A stretch of 64,000 nucleotides of DNA from Lineus longissimus (GCF_910592395.1 NC_088324.1:15340953-15404952); one strand, 5' to 3'. Counted from the stretch's first letter, positions 37,898 through 52,800 are shown. The notes: a model not told the origin generated them from the sequence alone. Numbers and translations: made by a program.

Positions 37898-40800
37898 CTG
37901 AAGAGGAAGGAGGAAACATTGAATAAAGATATCACAAAGTACAACTCTTAACATTTTGTGTCCTGTACTTAGCAACCTTTTTGGTTTCTGAAGACTTGGG
38001 ATTTATCAAAGTCTCTTTGCCACTTACTTTTAGGCAGCAAATCACACCATTGTGTGATGTTCAATCTGGGCCCAATCTCTAAACATCTGGTTCAATCAAA
38101 CTAGATGAAAGAGTTGACTTACACTAACTGAATATTACCTCAATTATTACTCACTGTTTATACCACTGAGTGTTATCTAACATATAGTCTAGAGCTGGTG
38201 CTGATTGATAGAGCAAGCAAGAATGATCAAGGTTGGCAGTGCAAGTTGTGTTATAATTGCAGGAATGAAGCACTGACCAGGTTAGATAGCCTAGATAGAC
38301 TCTGATGGCAAAACCATGATATCATGTCAGATTGATAGCACTGCACTCTATTACTTCATATTCCAAGTAACGCAGTGTAGATTTCCTGTGTGCACCAGTG
38401 GCATGACATCCAATACTGTGGCACTGCACACTGTCGTCTAGCATTCACCTCCAAAAACTACCCATTGGAACGAGCCCAGTGGCCAGCCAGAATGATGACA
38501 ATGTGTGATGTGCTCTACCAAAACTAGGCGCTTGTCGCATCTGAACTTGACAGGTTGATACGGACTTGTTGTTCATTTCCCTATTGTAGACCTTTTGTGA
38601 AATGTGACCAAATCAGTTTGTAATAGATTTCACAAAAGGTCTACAATAGGGAAATGAACAACAAGTCCATATCAACCTGTCAAGTTCAGATGCGACAAGC
38701 GCCTAGTTTTGGTAGAGCGAGTCACATGTGTAGGCACAAACCTGTAGTTATCAATTTTCAACTAAAGAAATTCTAGCTCAATTAATAGTAAGTTAAAGCT
38801 GTAAAGATGACACGGTTAGAGCTAGACTAGAAGTAAGGTTAGAGATTATGGGCAAATTCAAGTCAATACCATCACCAGTATCACATAGAAATCAACTTGT
38901 TAACGATGTGAAGCTGTGTCACAATCAAGCACGTTACCAGTGTTATGTTTTGGACCTCCTGGGCTAGGGAGCTCGCCGAACTTGAACGCGACAACTGAAA
39001 AATGGGGAAACAAATGCAGACAGACCAACCTACGGACCAAACGTGCACAACCAGCAAAACAGGGCGAGAAGCGACGCAGAATGCAGACGCCTACAGACAG
39101 GATGTGATTCCATCATCAGTGTGCTGACTCAAATGAATCCAGAGGTTATGGTCGATGGAAATTGACCATAGGCTCGCCACAAACCTTTGGGGCCTGGTGA
39201 AATGAAAGACACACCTGATCAGTTCCTTTAGCTGCTCAAAGGATTCTGGCAAGTTTGTCCATTTCCTGCCTGGTGTATTAATTTGAATCACCACATTGAT
39301 TATCATTGGAAGATGTTGGATGTAGACTAGTGCAAGGAGTGTTCTTTGCCTTGTTCAGAAGATCTGTCAGTTCGACTCACATGCGTAATGCATTGTAAGT
39401 GTTTATAGAGGCTGAATAACTTTGTTGTCACAGTTAGTAAAAGCATCTTGATGCATCCAACTTCAAAATGATGGAATGTAAAGAGCTCAGAGGTGGTACA
39501 CTCAAGAGATATCCTGGCTGGAATTCCTTCATAAGAATATTGGGCTGACAAAAAGGATCCAGAAAATGATGAAGTATGATGTGTGACCAGGGTTGATCTA
39601 CCTTTGTTTCCTCACTGGTGTTTGGTTGGATAGGATCTGGTGGTTGTAAGATATGTCCTGTGCAGGGTCTGGGGTACCTCACTAAGCCCACCACCAAAGG
39701 TAGGTCAAACTAACATGCACAATACAGAACTAAAACACAAGTCTACCGAAATAAAACAAGCCACCCGAGTCAAGACGCCACGCTACACTTACCTCTTTTG
39801 ACTGTGGCGGCATGAGATTGTTGCCCATAGATGGCGCTGGCTGCTCTGACGGGGTGGTCGGCTCTGATGTTGGATTGGCGACCTGCGGGTGGGTGGTTGT
39901 CTGCTCTCTACCTTCTGCTCCTTCGGTTGGCACTGGAGAGAAGAGGGGATGTGATGCAGCTACTGTCATCAAACATTCTGAAATATTGCCTGCTGCCATG
40001 TGACTTACTCAAGAATGGCTGGGCTTCTCCGAGTGATTAATCAGGACCAATCACAATGACCATATTCAGTCAGTTCAGTGATAGCTCAGGAGTTTCTGGC
40101 TGTTGCGTCTTGCCCTGCAAGCTTGTAATACAATAGCTAATGCATGTACCAAGTAGAGTATAGTTGTTGTCTTGATGAAGTGGGGCTGCTATGAGGTGTG
40201 CAGATGGGCTATAGAGATGTACCAAGTACCAAGTGATATTTCCTGAAGCAAAAATTCACCCCATATGAAGGCTAAATGTACTTCATAACCACCACAAGCT
40301 GAATGATAGGCAAACATAAGATACATCAACTACCAATAAAAACCGCGTTTCCTACATGAGAGGATCGAATCAAGGCACAAGTGTTTCAAACAGGATGACA
40401 TCACAACTATTGTCATGTTACTGTTTAGCACCCATTGTGAGCTCTTTTACATGTTTTAGACCTGAATACACACAGACAACTAACAAATACCTTGTGTCAA
40501 ACAAATTTCCTAACATGTATGTTTTGATCATGCATGACTACCCTACCTGTAGGTGGCATGAAGATATTAGCAGGCTTGGCCGTGCTAGATGTGCTAGGCA
40601 TCACATTGAAGAGGTTGGGTGGCACGAATGGGGTAGCTGAGGACTGACTGGGGTTCATTACATCCACATACTGGCCCCGAGCTCCTAAAAACCAAAAATA
40701 GACACCAGCACTTTAGTGAGCATTTTGAAATTCTTGAGAATTTTTGAAAAATGGAAAGAAAAATGACTGAAACGTGCACAGCTGGATGTTTAAAGACTAC

Positions 40801-43800
40801 TCAAGTCTTGAGTGTAAACATCTGGATGTCACGACCAAATTGAGCCCAGCATAGTAGATAGGGCAGATTTAGATAAGAAAACAGACAAGGGTAATGAAGA
40901 CAGATGAAGTGTATTCTCAACACCTTGGGAAACACCTATCAGAAGTAGATTGTAGCGGATTATGCCTCCAGCATGGGTTGCCTCATATAACACCAAGATG
41001 GAGTTATCATTTCCCCTGAAAACCTAGCCTGGCACCTCCATCTTGGCCTAAATTGTATCTCCATCAGTTTTATGAGACAACCAATACCTCCAGTTCAGTA
41101 TCAATTCCATAAAACCATCAATAGGGAATAATCGTTTTAGTTGTCAAATGTCCAACCAAGGCAAAGGCATTGTGGTTTCTAGTTGTGCGGTGATACCACA
41201 CACAGTAGATTCAAATCCATGCTGGAAGCTTTCTAGTGAGCATGCAGGGTAAACTGAAATTGGATACTAAGCCAAGTCCTGATGGATATAAGTCATCCTT
41301 ACCTCGTGATTTCTGTCTCGAGAACCTGTTCCCCATTGGCGGCGCCCCAGTATATGCGGCTGGCGCCTGTCCTGGGGTCGGCGCCGATGCACCAAATGCA
41401 GGGACAGTAGCTGAAAGTATACACACCATTACGATGGGTCACAACTTATCAGAAGAGCTTTTCAGTTCAGGAATATGAAGTGATCATGAGCAACTATTTG
41501 TTTCGTAGATTGCTGCATATCAACTGTAATATGCCTTGAAAAGCATACTTTACGTTGCTTGAAGCGTATACACCTCAAGGTAGAGCCATGAAATCAGCCA
41601 AGGCATGTTATATGCACAATACAACAAAGAGTCTGATAAACAATCAAATATATTCAGGAGAAAGTTTTAGCATTTTTCATTTCAAACAGGATTTTTGTCA
41701 ACTTACGTTTGAGATCTGAGTCCTTAGGTGGTGGAGCAGCAGGGGCTGCGTCCTCCTCACCACCATCTTTACTGCTCCAGCGCTTATTCACAGGATCCCA
41801 TGTGATCTGAAAACACCGAAATCTCTCATCAACTTGAGTAAATACAGTAGAATCTCTCTATTAAGGACAACCTTGGCACTAACAAGTGCTGTTCTTAATT
41901 GAATACAGAGGCCTATAAAAAGAATGAATGTATACAATTCAGACGGTACTCACGGCAGGATTTTTCTCATCAGGCAGAATCATTTGGTTCTTGCCCCGAA
42001 ATGAAGGCAACTTGTTGAAAATGCTTCCAAAGATTCCCCCTCCACTTTTCTGAGGCTTCTGCTCCTTGGGTTCTGTCGGCTTGGATGGTGTCGCCGGTGA
42101 TGGTGTCTTGTCCTCGATACCGGACTGTGCACCGGATCCTGCAGCGAAGTCACCAAAGTTCTTTCTCGTTGGAGACGAGGGTTGAGAATTTTGGCCGGCT
42201 GGACTCTGGAAAAGGAAGTATAAAAGAACAATTTACTCTCCTGGAAATTCAGCACCTGAGGACTCCAACTTTCATTTCTAAAGAAAGACATCAAGATATC
42301 AAGGTGTTTTGTAGACAAACATGTAAAATGAAAGTTGTATGATGTATTTTGATGAATTTGGCGAAGATGATGTTTTGATTTGGTATATAACTGTTATTTA
42401 AAAGATTTAAGAACATACACTCAAATGCAGATATGAACAAAAACATAAAACTCTAGAATGTGTGAATCCTAAGACCTAAAGTGAATGCTCAAAAGGTTTG
42501 ACAAAAGCCGCAGTGAAGTGGATTGAAAACTACAGGTTGTTTTATACCCCATGCTTGAGTCTACTACAACTAGTATCGCTAGAGCAAGGTTTCTCTCAAC
42601 CACAAGATCTACCCAGGAGGGAAGACACGTGGCCCGTGTCCAAGCTATCTTACTCTAAACCAACAAATCTCCGTAGGCATATAATATTTGTTCGTGCAGA
42701 GAGCTGATACTTCACAACAACCACAGCTGTACCTAAGCATATGTTGCATGTAAGTTATGTGTACATTGGTGTATGTTGCATGTAAGTTATGTGTACATTG
42801 CACAAACATACACAACTTGTTGGATTTGAATTGTAATTTGGACAGCAGCAGAAAACTAAGGACACGCTGCAAGCAAGCAAGGCTATGATGAAAAGAAAAA
42901 GTTCAATCAGTGAAGAAAACTATTTGTTAGCAATCTCTTCCAAAGTCACTACACAAGCTTCAATGAATTTTGTCCTGACTGATGACAAGTTTTCACCAAT
43001 AGAATCAATGAATACAATTTTTTTGTGTGTTTGGCTTGATAAAACTCAACCAGTCCATGGAATGATAGAGGACAGCACATGCACAGAACCAGGGAGAGAT
43101 TGCTAGCGGAGTGCTAATCAAAACATGGGCAATCCCAGGACCAAGAAGCCAACTACACTATCAGATTTCTCCACACGACTTTGAGCACAGTAGACAGAAA
43201 CTATCCCAGAAGCAGCCAGATTGAGATATTTCTTATACTGAAACAGTAAACAGCTAAGCAACTACTTGAGCAACTTTGTGTTCAATGTATGAATTCAAGT
43301 CTGACATCCATATAAAGTTGCAGTGTTTTGAAATCAATCATCCTGCATGACACTTTCTCACCGAGCTTGAAAGTCTGAAATAGTTTCTGAGTGAGCTCAA
43401 AGTTTCTTTGGGAGAATACTGAAGGTATGAATCTGGCACCTGAGGGAACTGCTTTCTTCCAAAGGTAAACAGGGGACTGAGCTGGCCGATAGATCCTGGA
43501 CTGTATGGGGCATTCCCCTGCGTCGTGTTGTAGGGTGAGTTCTCTGCACTGTAGGGTGGGCTAGGTTGCCCCGATGAGTTGGTCCGGGACCGAGAATGAC
43601 CCGAACTTCTGCGGGGGCGCTGTAGGGGTGACCACGACTCTTGGATCTGAACCTAGAGTGAACATGCATTACATTAAGGAACCGGACAGAAAGCAAGGAA
43701 ATTTGGCCTGATATTGGGCACTGTGATTGAGAACATTCAAGGTGGCCATGCATCAGTATTTTAGTGTGTATAAATGTGACCCGCTCTACCAAAACTAGGC

Positions 43801-46800
43801 GCTTGTCGCATCTGAACTTGACAGGTTGATACGGACTTGTTGTTCATTTCCCTATTGTAGACCTTTTGTGAAATGTGACCAAATCAGTTTGTAATAGATT
43901 TCACAAAAGGTCTACAATAGGGAAATGAACAACAAGTCCGTATCAACCTGTCGAGTTCAGATGCGACAAGCGCCTAGTTTTGGTAGAGCGAGTCACATAT
44001 TGTCCCTTATCAAGTTCATAGTTCTTTAGCCAGAGCCCAAGACAATACACGCATCTAAATAACATTATAACACCAGTAGCATAGACGTTTTAAAAACATG
44101 CTGCAACATACATGTAAGCTCATTGAAGTGGTGCACTTTTCCATCTTTCTGCCAACACACATTCAGCCTTCAGACATGACAAGACAAACACAACAGACAG
44201 CACACACACACCTAAACCCATCACTTCAAAGGCTTCAAACTTGGAAGTAGCGGGTTTTTGCACCCATCCAATTACCAGGCACTAGAAACTGGTCAAACGA
44301 CCCTCTCATCTTCCATTAGTAGATTTGTCTGCCATGGTCATCAAAATATCTGCGTAGCAAGCAAGGACTTCCAAGGATAATTTCTAGACCACTCAGATCA
44401 ATCCAATCTCTTCCATTTGGAAAGCAAGTGGAGTTCTTCTTGTGTGGGTCCATGATAATCAGCCATAGCCAATGAACTCGATCACATCGAGATCCAAGGA
44501 ATTTCCGGTACCAGTTGAAAGGTTAGCCAAGATGGTATCCTCAACCTTGGTTGAAAAGTGATCTTGGACAGAAAGATCCATCCACAAACATTAAGAAAAC
44601 TGACACCAAGTTCTAACAGTATCACAGTTTTATTCAAAGTAATAAATAACACAGGGCCAACCACTGGCTGGTATTCTATGAAATGATTTGACAAATGCTC
44701 TTGGCAGTGGCCAGGTCATGGCACGGAGTAAATGGAAGGATTGGAGAGTACTATTGGATGACCCCTAAATGGAAGGCAGCGCAAAAGACAAAATTTACAA
44801 AAAATGCCTAACTTAAGTACGAATTTTCACCTACAAATTGTAAACAAACAACAAATGCAATACCTGTGTGTCTGGGCACGATAGAATTAACTTTGGCTCA
44901 AAACTCATGCAACATAGAGGGGGTCTCACTACTCTATGTGCCACACACTATGTTACCACATATATCTGCAATGTCAGTGGTCCTCATTCTTTAACTTCAT
45001 ACAATAACCAAACTACAATTCTTTGGGCCTTGAATACGGTGATGGTCGTTTTGGTTTTCTCCACAAGAGCTGTGACATCCAACTGAACCAACCATGAGAG
45101 TATGACCCAGATCCTGCAGATTTTAGATTCTTAGAAAGTTCTGCAGCTGAGACATCGATATCCGAGAAATCTGAACTAATGTTAGTAGGTTGGCCACCAG
45201 GGGGCACTGGGTACATAGGTGCCTGCTCGAAGCACAGTGCTGGCAGTTCATAAAGGGGCTGACAGGGGTCACCCTGGTTCAACACTGACTTTAGAGCAAC
45301 GCGGCGATGTGCGGCCTCCTTTCGCAATCTCAGGTTCCGAGCTGTGGCGTGGGAGAAGAAATCGGAATAGTTCTTCTTTGGGGATTGAGGCCTTGGAACA
45401 AGATCAATAGTGGGTCTGAGCATAGGAACCAGAGGTGAGCTTGCCACAACCTGCTGCACAGGTGCACCTTTCTCCCTCCCAACAATTTCTCTTTCACTCT
45501 TTTCGATGTCTTCCTCCAAGTTGTCATTCTGCTGTAACTTTCTTAATTCTACATCAGAAATTGGTTCATCTATCTGGTACGTCCTTGGTCGCACTGATGT
45601 GGCTGTGGCAGACCTGTGTGGAACATCAATCGGCTCGTCAATGCAGTAAGTTCTGCCAAAGTCCGGTTTCTGCTGAATAGGGGCAGTGTGGTACAACTCT
45701 TCTGCATTGAGCTTAAAGTTCCCCAAATCACCATACCCAGCAAATTTACCACCAACATTTTTCCGACAGATGTATTTCTGGAAGTCAGCCAGTACAGTTC
45801 CCATTGGAACCTCATGTTTCTGTCGCAGGCTATTATCTTGTTCTTGCTTCCGAAGTCTAGCAAACTCATCAGCACTGATAGGAGTATCGATGGGAAATGT
45901 ATAGGCAGTGCCACCTACTGGTGGTGCACTAAGGTGTTCTGGGCTATCGTCATCATATACCAGGGGAGGAAGTCTTTTTGGAGGAGCAGAGGGAACAAGT
46001 CCAGAAAGAGTTCCAGGATTATGAAGGCGACGTGGATCTCGTGCTCTGGCATGTCTTTGAGCAGAGAACTCCATTCCATAATCATCACAGAACTCTTCCT
46101 CCTCAGAACTGCTAGTGTTGGCCCCCAGATGTTGCTCCAGTTCTAACTCCCAGGGGTGACTGTAAGAGCGGCCATAGGATGGCCTCCTCCCCAGGGGTCC
46201 GGGCCTCACCTGATGCGGGTTAGATTGAGGGTAATCTCGAGACCTGTTTGGATTGTTGATATCATCTGAGCAATATGAATGTTTTGCAGCACCCAATTCA
46301 TGCACACTTTGCTGGTAATGCTCCCAATATTCTTTCTCAGCCAAAAAGTTCTCATACCGCCGTCGCATTTCTTCATCATTAAACGTGTCATGAGAATCAC
46401 TAGGAAAGTGTGGAACTCTAAGGAACTGGTGACTGGAGACTGCACGGCCATCATGGCTCCGGGCTTGGGGCAGCCTGGGTGTAAACTGAGACTTCTGTAG
46501 ACGATAGGCCCTGGCACCAGCAGATAGAGTAGGATTCACTGGAACAACATGACCACCCCGTACAGGTACTTTACGTGTTGAACTTCGGTTTGGGTTCTTC
46601 ATCTGGCCTGGTCCTGGACTTGGTGCACTCTTCTCTGAAGCAGCATCACCATCTGGTGGCTCTCGTGAGAACTCCGCAAACGGCATGAAATGGGGCTCAT
46701 CGAGTTGCAAACCATAGCTATGCAGATCTTGCAGTGAAGCCTTGTGACGACCCATGTCAAGGTAGTCGGAGACCAGGTCATCTTCGAATATGAACCGGTC

Positions 46801-49800
46801 TTGGCATTCTTCATCAGTGGTCTGTCGTGAATCAGCTGAACAGCAGGACCCTGAAGGGCTATTTGGAGTTGAATACTGGTCTTCCTCATGACTTGACTGA
46901 CTGTACGATTCACTGCTGGAGGATAGTCTCTCTGAAGATACAGACTCAGTGCCGAGAACAGACTGATTCTTATCAAGAGGACCAGAGTTGGAGAGTTCAC
47001 TCAATTCAGTACAAGTTACATACAATGAATTCTCCTGATGAATAACTTGCTCATCCTGATTTTCCTGATGAAATGAAGATTGCATATTTTCACAAGAAGA
47101 AGTCATTGGCTCATCAGAAGCTGGAGTCACAGCAGATATATCAAGATCTGTTAATTCAACCACTTCCACAAAGTCAAGTGAAAGGTTTTCAGTGGTAGGC
47201 ATTGGAACCTCCTGACCCGGCACCAAATCACCAGTATTCAGATCAGAGTCACAGATTTTATCAAACGTGAAGGACATCATGCCAAGATTACAATAATCAG
47301 TGCTACCTGTAACAACATTCAACTCATCAGAACAAGGCTCAGTGTCACTATCAACCAGAGCATGGCCAGGGGCTGTGTACCCAACTGTTTTACTGTCATT
47401 TGATAAGTTATCTGGACTCTTATTGCCATCATCTATACTGGCATCGCTATCTGATTGAGAATCTGCATTCTGATGTTGGTCCACAGAACAGCACTTGTCA
47501 CCAATACCATCGGATGACGACACAGAAGTGCTCCCCATACTTGGTGGTAAGACGACACTGCCATCCAGCGCAGACACTTCAACAGTTCCTGTCTCATCAC
47601 TTCCTGAATAAGAAGACATAGGTGCATTTCGATGGCGATGTTCCACTGAACACCACTTGTCACTATTCACGACATCATCAACCACAGAAGCAACCGGACT
47701 GATACTTGGTGGCAAAGCAACATCGGTGCAGGGACTATCACAGTTTACCTCCGGTCCTTGGACATATCGACGAGATGGTGCGCACTCGTGGATAGTCTCA
47801 AGCATCTCGCGATTCGCAGAACTTTGAAGAGACACTGATCCGCATTGTGAGCTGTCCCTCGAATGAGCAACATTTGAAGCCTGGGAGGGCCAGTTCTGCT
47901 GAGTCATATCACCAGAGTGAGATGTTATCACTGATTGGAACAATTCCGTCTGAGGAAAACTATTAGTTCTCTTCAGTGTCATTCCGGGTTGAGCAGATTC
48001 AACGTCGGATGCTCGACGAGTTTGTAGCGAGTCCCGTTGCACTTGGCCATACTGGCAGATACAGTCGGGATTTATGCAAGGTGTAGATGACCGACGGACT
48101 TGACTCTAGGAAGAGAAACCAGGGTGCATGGTCAGTATTATGTCACAATCCAAACATCACGTACATCAATGTCACTTCCTTCCTTCTTCCCTCCATTCGT
48201 CCTGATGGCCATATTTTTCAGCTTTTCTTCCATCCAAACTGCATTCCTCCAAAAATGTTGGAATGTTTTTATAGTTTCCAGATTTTTCCGAAATCTGCCA
48301 CCATGGGCATAAATGTGAACAGGGCTAGAAATATTGACAAAGGCCAGAGACCACCCATCTCATAATCATACCCTTATCAACATTAAAACAAAACAAAACT
48401 TATTAGCAAAGTATACTTGCTTACAGAATGGACTTCTGCCCAAAGCAAGTGTTGGCCAAGTGTGGCATCCTGTCATCACATGTTTACCTAATTTCAATTG
48501 ATGAAGCAGGTGAAAAGCCCAAAGCCAAGGAAGTGAAAGAGGAGAAAACTGGAAGTGCACAAGCCAAACGTTTGATTGTGTTTCATTCAATTAGCTTCAT
48601 CTACCAACAGCATGCTAGCTAGAGTCTTGAACAACTCAATGGTTAGGCTAAGTATCCAACATGCTCAAGTCTTGGGTTGAAAGGAGCAAATTATACATCT
48701 TCTTGTGCCCAGACAACAGGATGAGGAAATGCACTGGCATCCTAGAGAGGTTCTCTTGATGACTGATCAAAGGAATGGGATTGTGCAAAGGGTGTTTGAA
48801 TATGACAGGGGTGAGTTACGGAGAAGCTGAAGAGGATTGAGAGGAGGAAGGAGGAGAGCAGGTGAAGAGAAACACACAAGGAAAACTGAAGACAAAACGA
48901 ATACATAAATATAAAAGGTATTCATGACACCAACAACACAAACTAGTCTAGAACAAGCTGTACACAGTCGAATAAAGAAATGATTACTACTACTACAAAT
49001 ACGACAGAAAATGAATATGATATTCATTACAGTTTCAGTTTTGAACGGAAGGCTATCAAGTCCTCTGTATTGACCCAACCTGATCACATGAGAACAAGGC
49101 ACACCTCTGAGCTCTCATGACCAACCAAGACCAATCGCAGTGATCCCTAAGCAGATCATCCATCAACCGTAAACTCTACAATGCAACTTTCAACCAACAC
49201 ACAAACAAGATAAACAAACAGATACTCATCTAAGCATGCAATAGTTCAGCGTACACACAACATGCACCTACGATGAGCCACTCACTACAGCAAGAGATGT
49301 CAAGTGACCAAAGTTACAACACTATCACATCATTACGCAGCAGCCCGAAAGTACAACATCGAACACGAATTTGAATTTTGCATCACTAGACAAACTTGTC
49401 TCCAGTCAACAAGGAGACACTTGAAAAAGTAATACAGGAAAGATCTACTGACAATTCAAAACCATCCTGCTCTTTTTGGTTGAGAGGCCAGTCAGGACTT
49501 GTACACTTCAATGATACAAAATTCAAGTTCGTTTTCTAAAATACCGAAGTTCTTATCTTGAGATGACTTACCTCTGCGTTGCGGTTCATGCTGCCACCGA
49601 ATGACTCCACTCCCCCCATGGTGGAGCCACTAGACGTCCTCGAGCGATTAGAGCGTGCTGAGTCTCGTCGGATTCGTTCCACTTCTTGGGCCCTGGCAGC
49701 TTGCATTTGTTTATTTGTAGCAGACGACGAGAACTGTAATGGAAAGCAAATATTTCAGGCCAGCTTCAAGGCCAAACTAGTTTCAAGGCCAACCATAAAG

Positions 49801-52800
49801 GAAGACTCGGTGGCAGACCAAAAGAAATGTTTATAATCATTTACAAAGGGAAGGATTGCCCTGGGCACACCTTTGTGATCCATTGTAAGGTAATAGAGCC
49901 AGATTTAGCCTGGAAGCTCGTTTCTCTTCTCCGACATGCCTCCTACCTGTTGCGTTGATGCGCCATAGTAATCAAACGTGCTCGTCGACTCCCCGAGGTG
50001 ATCCTCCGTCTCCTCACTGGTTCCCGACACGGCCGTATACTGCGAGTTCATGCTAGCTTTCAAGTCCACGTCCTGACCTGTCTGCGCTTCTGTCCCATCA
50101 GTCTGATCAGCGCCATACTGTTGTTGTTGTTGTTGTTGCATGTCACCCCATTGTTGTTGTTGTTGAGTGTATGCGTTTGGGTCGTAGTAGTTGCCATACT
50201 CGTCGACAGACCATTGTTGTTGCTGTTGCTGATACTGCTGGTTAGGATCTGGGAAAAAGAAACATTTTTTAGCAAAAATCAAGACGTGTTCAAAAATATG
50301 ATTGTTCTCCTACAGAAATGAAACTGAACAATCCAAGGCTTTCAGCACATTTATAGGCCATTCAAAAATATCAGTCGGAACAAAAATATTGAACAATTTC
50401 TGTCATACTGGGTCCATATTTCTATCTCAAGTCACGTTACCTACCCTGATTAGCACCATCTTGACTTTGATAATACCCCTGATATTGCTGTTGCTGTCCG
50501 TCAGACGTCTGCTGCTGGCCTGTCTGGTCATAGTTCGTATAACCTGCAAAATACGGACAAAATATCACTGAAATTGTAAGTTTCCACATACTAGATACTT
50601 GAACACTTTGAGAATAACGTCCGAAAAAATCATATTTGCTACATGTTTTTAGACAGTCATTGTTGAAATTAGCATCAATCACCCTGTGGAGCCCTTAGAT
50701 GCAAACCACCATCGTGTACCAAGCCAAGCTACTGAGACAAGCAGTAAGATGAGAGATGAGTGAGGGATACCGTCGTCACATGTTGAGAGTATGATGTTAT
50801 GTTACATGCACATGCAAACGTACCACCCTGCTGATCCTGACCACCATATTGCGCCACCTGCCCGTCATGGCCGTAAGCAGCACCGTCACCTTGCTCACTC
50901 TCCGTCGTTGTGGAGCCAAAAGCCGGCGTGGCCGACCCCGAGATAGGCTGTATCGTACCCTCCTCAAAACCCTGACACACTTTCTGTAGCTGTATCAGCC
51001 AGTAGGGGTCCTCGGTGTCATCTGCTGCATGGAGACGCTGTGGATCACTGTACTTTAACCGATTGCCAAGCTGAAGAAAAGAACGATTTGTATTGCAAAT
51101 TACAACAAGAAAACCCACTCTCTCAAAATCACTTCTCTTCCAAAAACTGCTTATGTCTGTCCACTGAGGATCAAAACCCCTACTCTGACCAACTCAACAG
51201 TGAACCAATGTCACCCAGCAAGAAACTCGATGTAAGACTGAATTGATGTACTTACATCATAGACAAGGCGTACAAGGACTGGTGTAAACCTCCCTGGACT
51301 CCGCACTATACTCTTCGAGATGATCTCTACGTACATCAATGCCTGGAAAATAAAGGAAACGTATATACACATAAAATGTGAAAGAAAAAAAGATTGTCAT
51401 TTAGCTAGCCCATTGCACCCAAAATCACCAAATACTCGAAGCCCACCGCATCCAAAATTAATAAAAACTGGAAAAAAAAATTTAATCCTGACCTCCGCCG
51501 TTCAGGTCCATGAAGCCCGAGAGCAAAATTTGCAACTGAAACTTTGCAACTGCTCCATAACCAAGTCCTCTTAACTTTTTTTATGACTTCTCACTATCAA
51601 TGGTGGCATTGTTTGCCAGGTTACTGGTACCGGTCGTTTTATGAGACACTTCCAAAGAAAAAATTTGTGATTTTGGATTATGATGAAAATAGAAATAGAA
51701 ATATAACAAGCGTTTCATGAGTAAACAACAATAAGAATTCTGCAAATAATGCGTGCGTAATAATAATCAGCATGTGATTGAAACAGTGAACGCATTAAAA
51801 CATCTGAAATAAACGTAGCGTCAATTTCAAGTGTTCCAAGGTGTTGGGATATCTATTTGGTTCCACACAATAGAAGACTAATCTTGGGAGTATTTTTCAA
51901 GTAGTCGGATGGTGGTCATATAGTACAGGTCAAGGAGGAAAGATCTAACAATGGTATACTCTAACATAGATGTGAATATGCTTGCTATCATACTTAAACT
52001 GAGCTCAACCGAGGCCAATTTCACCCCGCTTTGGGGAGCTACATGACCTCAGGTCTTCTCTATTTTTAGATGACACAAACAACAAGCCCACCAGGCCTAT
52101 AGCCATATATCCTACGGTCTGTCCACGTAATTCAGTCACCAAATAAGACCACTATTTTCAAAACACCAACTGAATGATCTTTGACTATGTTACAAGCACA
52201 TAAACATCTATATTTGTAGTACGGTTTGGATTGAAAACAAAATAACATCAAACCTTATCCCTCAAACTTGACTGAAAGCAAAAACCAAAACACCATTACA
52301 CAAACTAGCCAATTCAAATCTTCACTGGAAGACAGGCTAGGTCAACCAAAACACCATTACACAAACTAGCCAATTCAAATCTTCACTGGAAGACAGGCTA
52401 GGTCAACCAAAACACCATTACACAAACTAGCCAATTCAAATCTTCACTGGAAGACAGGCTAGGTCAACCAAAACACCATTACACAAACTAGCCAATTCAA
52501 ATCTTCAGTGGAAGATAGGCTAGGTCAACCAAAACACCATTACACAAACTAGCCAATTCAAATCTTCACTGGAAGACAGGCTAGGTCAACCAAAACACCA
52601 TTACACAAACTAGCCAATTCGAATCTTCACTGGAAGACAGGCTAGGTCAACCAAAACACCATTACACAAACTAGCCAATTCAAATCTTCACTGGAAGATA
52701 GGCTAGGTCAACCAAAACAATGTCGGACAACCAAGCTAATCCAATTCAACACTGCTCAGAGTCACTTCACATCAGACATGATCTCAAAGAGACGTCCCCA

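Noticed and set aside
43397-43792. 131-aa minus-strand frame over exon 20
   Set aside because: Its frame does not join exon 21 in the frame that encodes LPDEKNPAITWDPVNKRW. The other frame does.
38505-43999. microRNA genes from the two hairpins
   Set aside because: Arms of about 92 nt with almost perfect pairing and two near-identical copies fit a foldback transposon, not a miRNA precursor.
45616-46146. 176-aa plus-strand open frame
   Set aside because: Antisense shadow of the large Sec16 exon.
45013-48042. Independent single-exon gene starting at 48042
   Set aside because: The proposed first codon is GTG and the frame continues upstream to a good acceptor in phase with Sec16 exon 18. I kept it as a less likely alternative.
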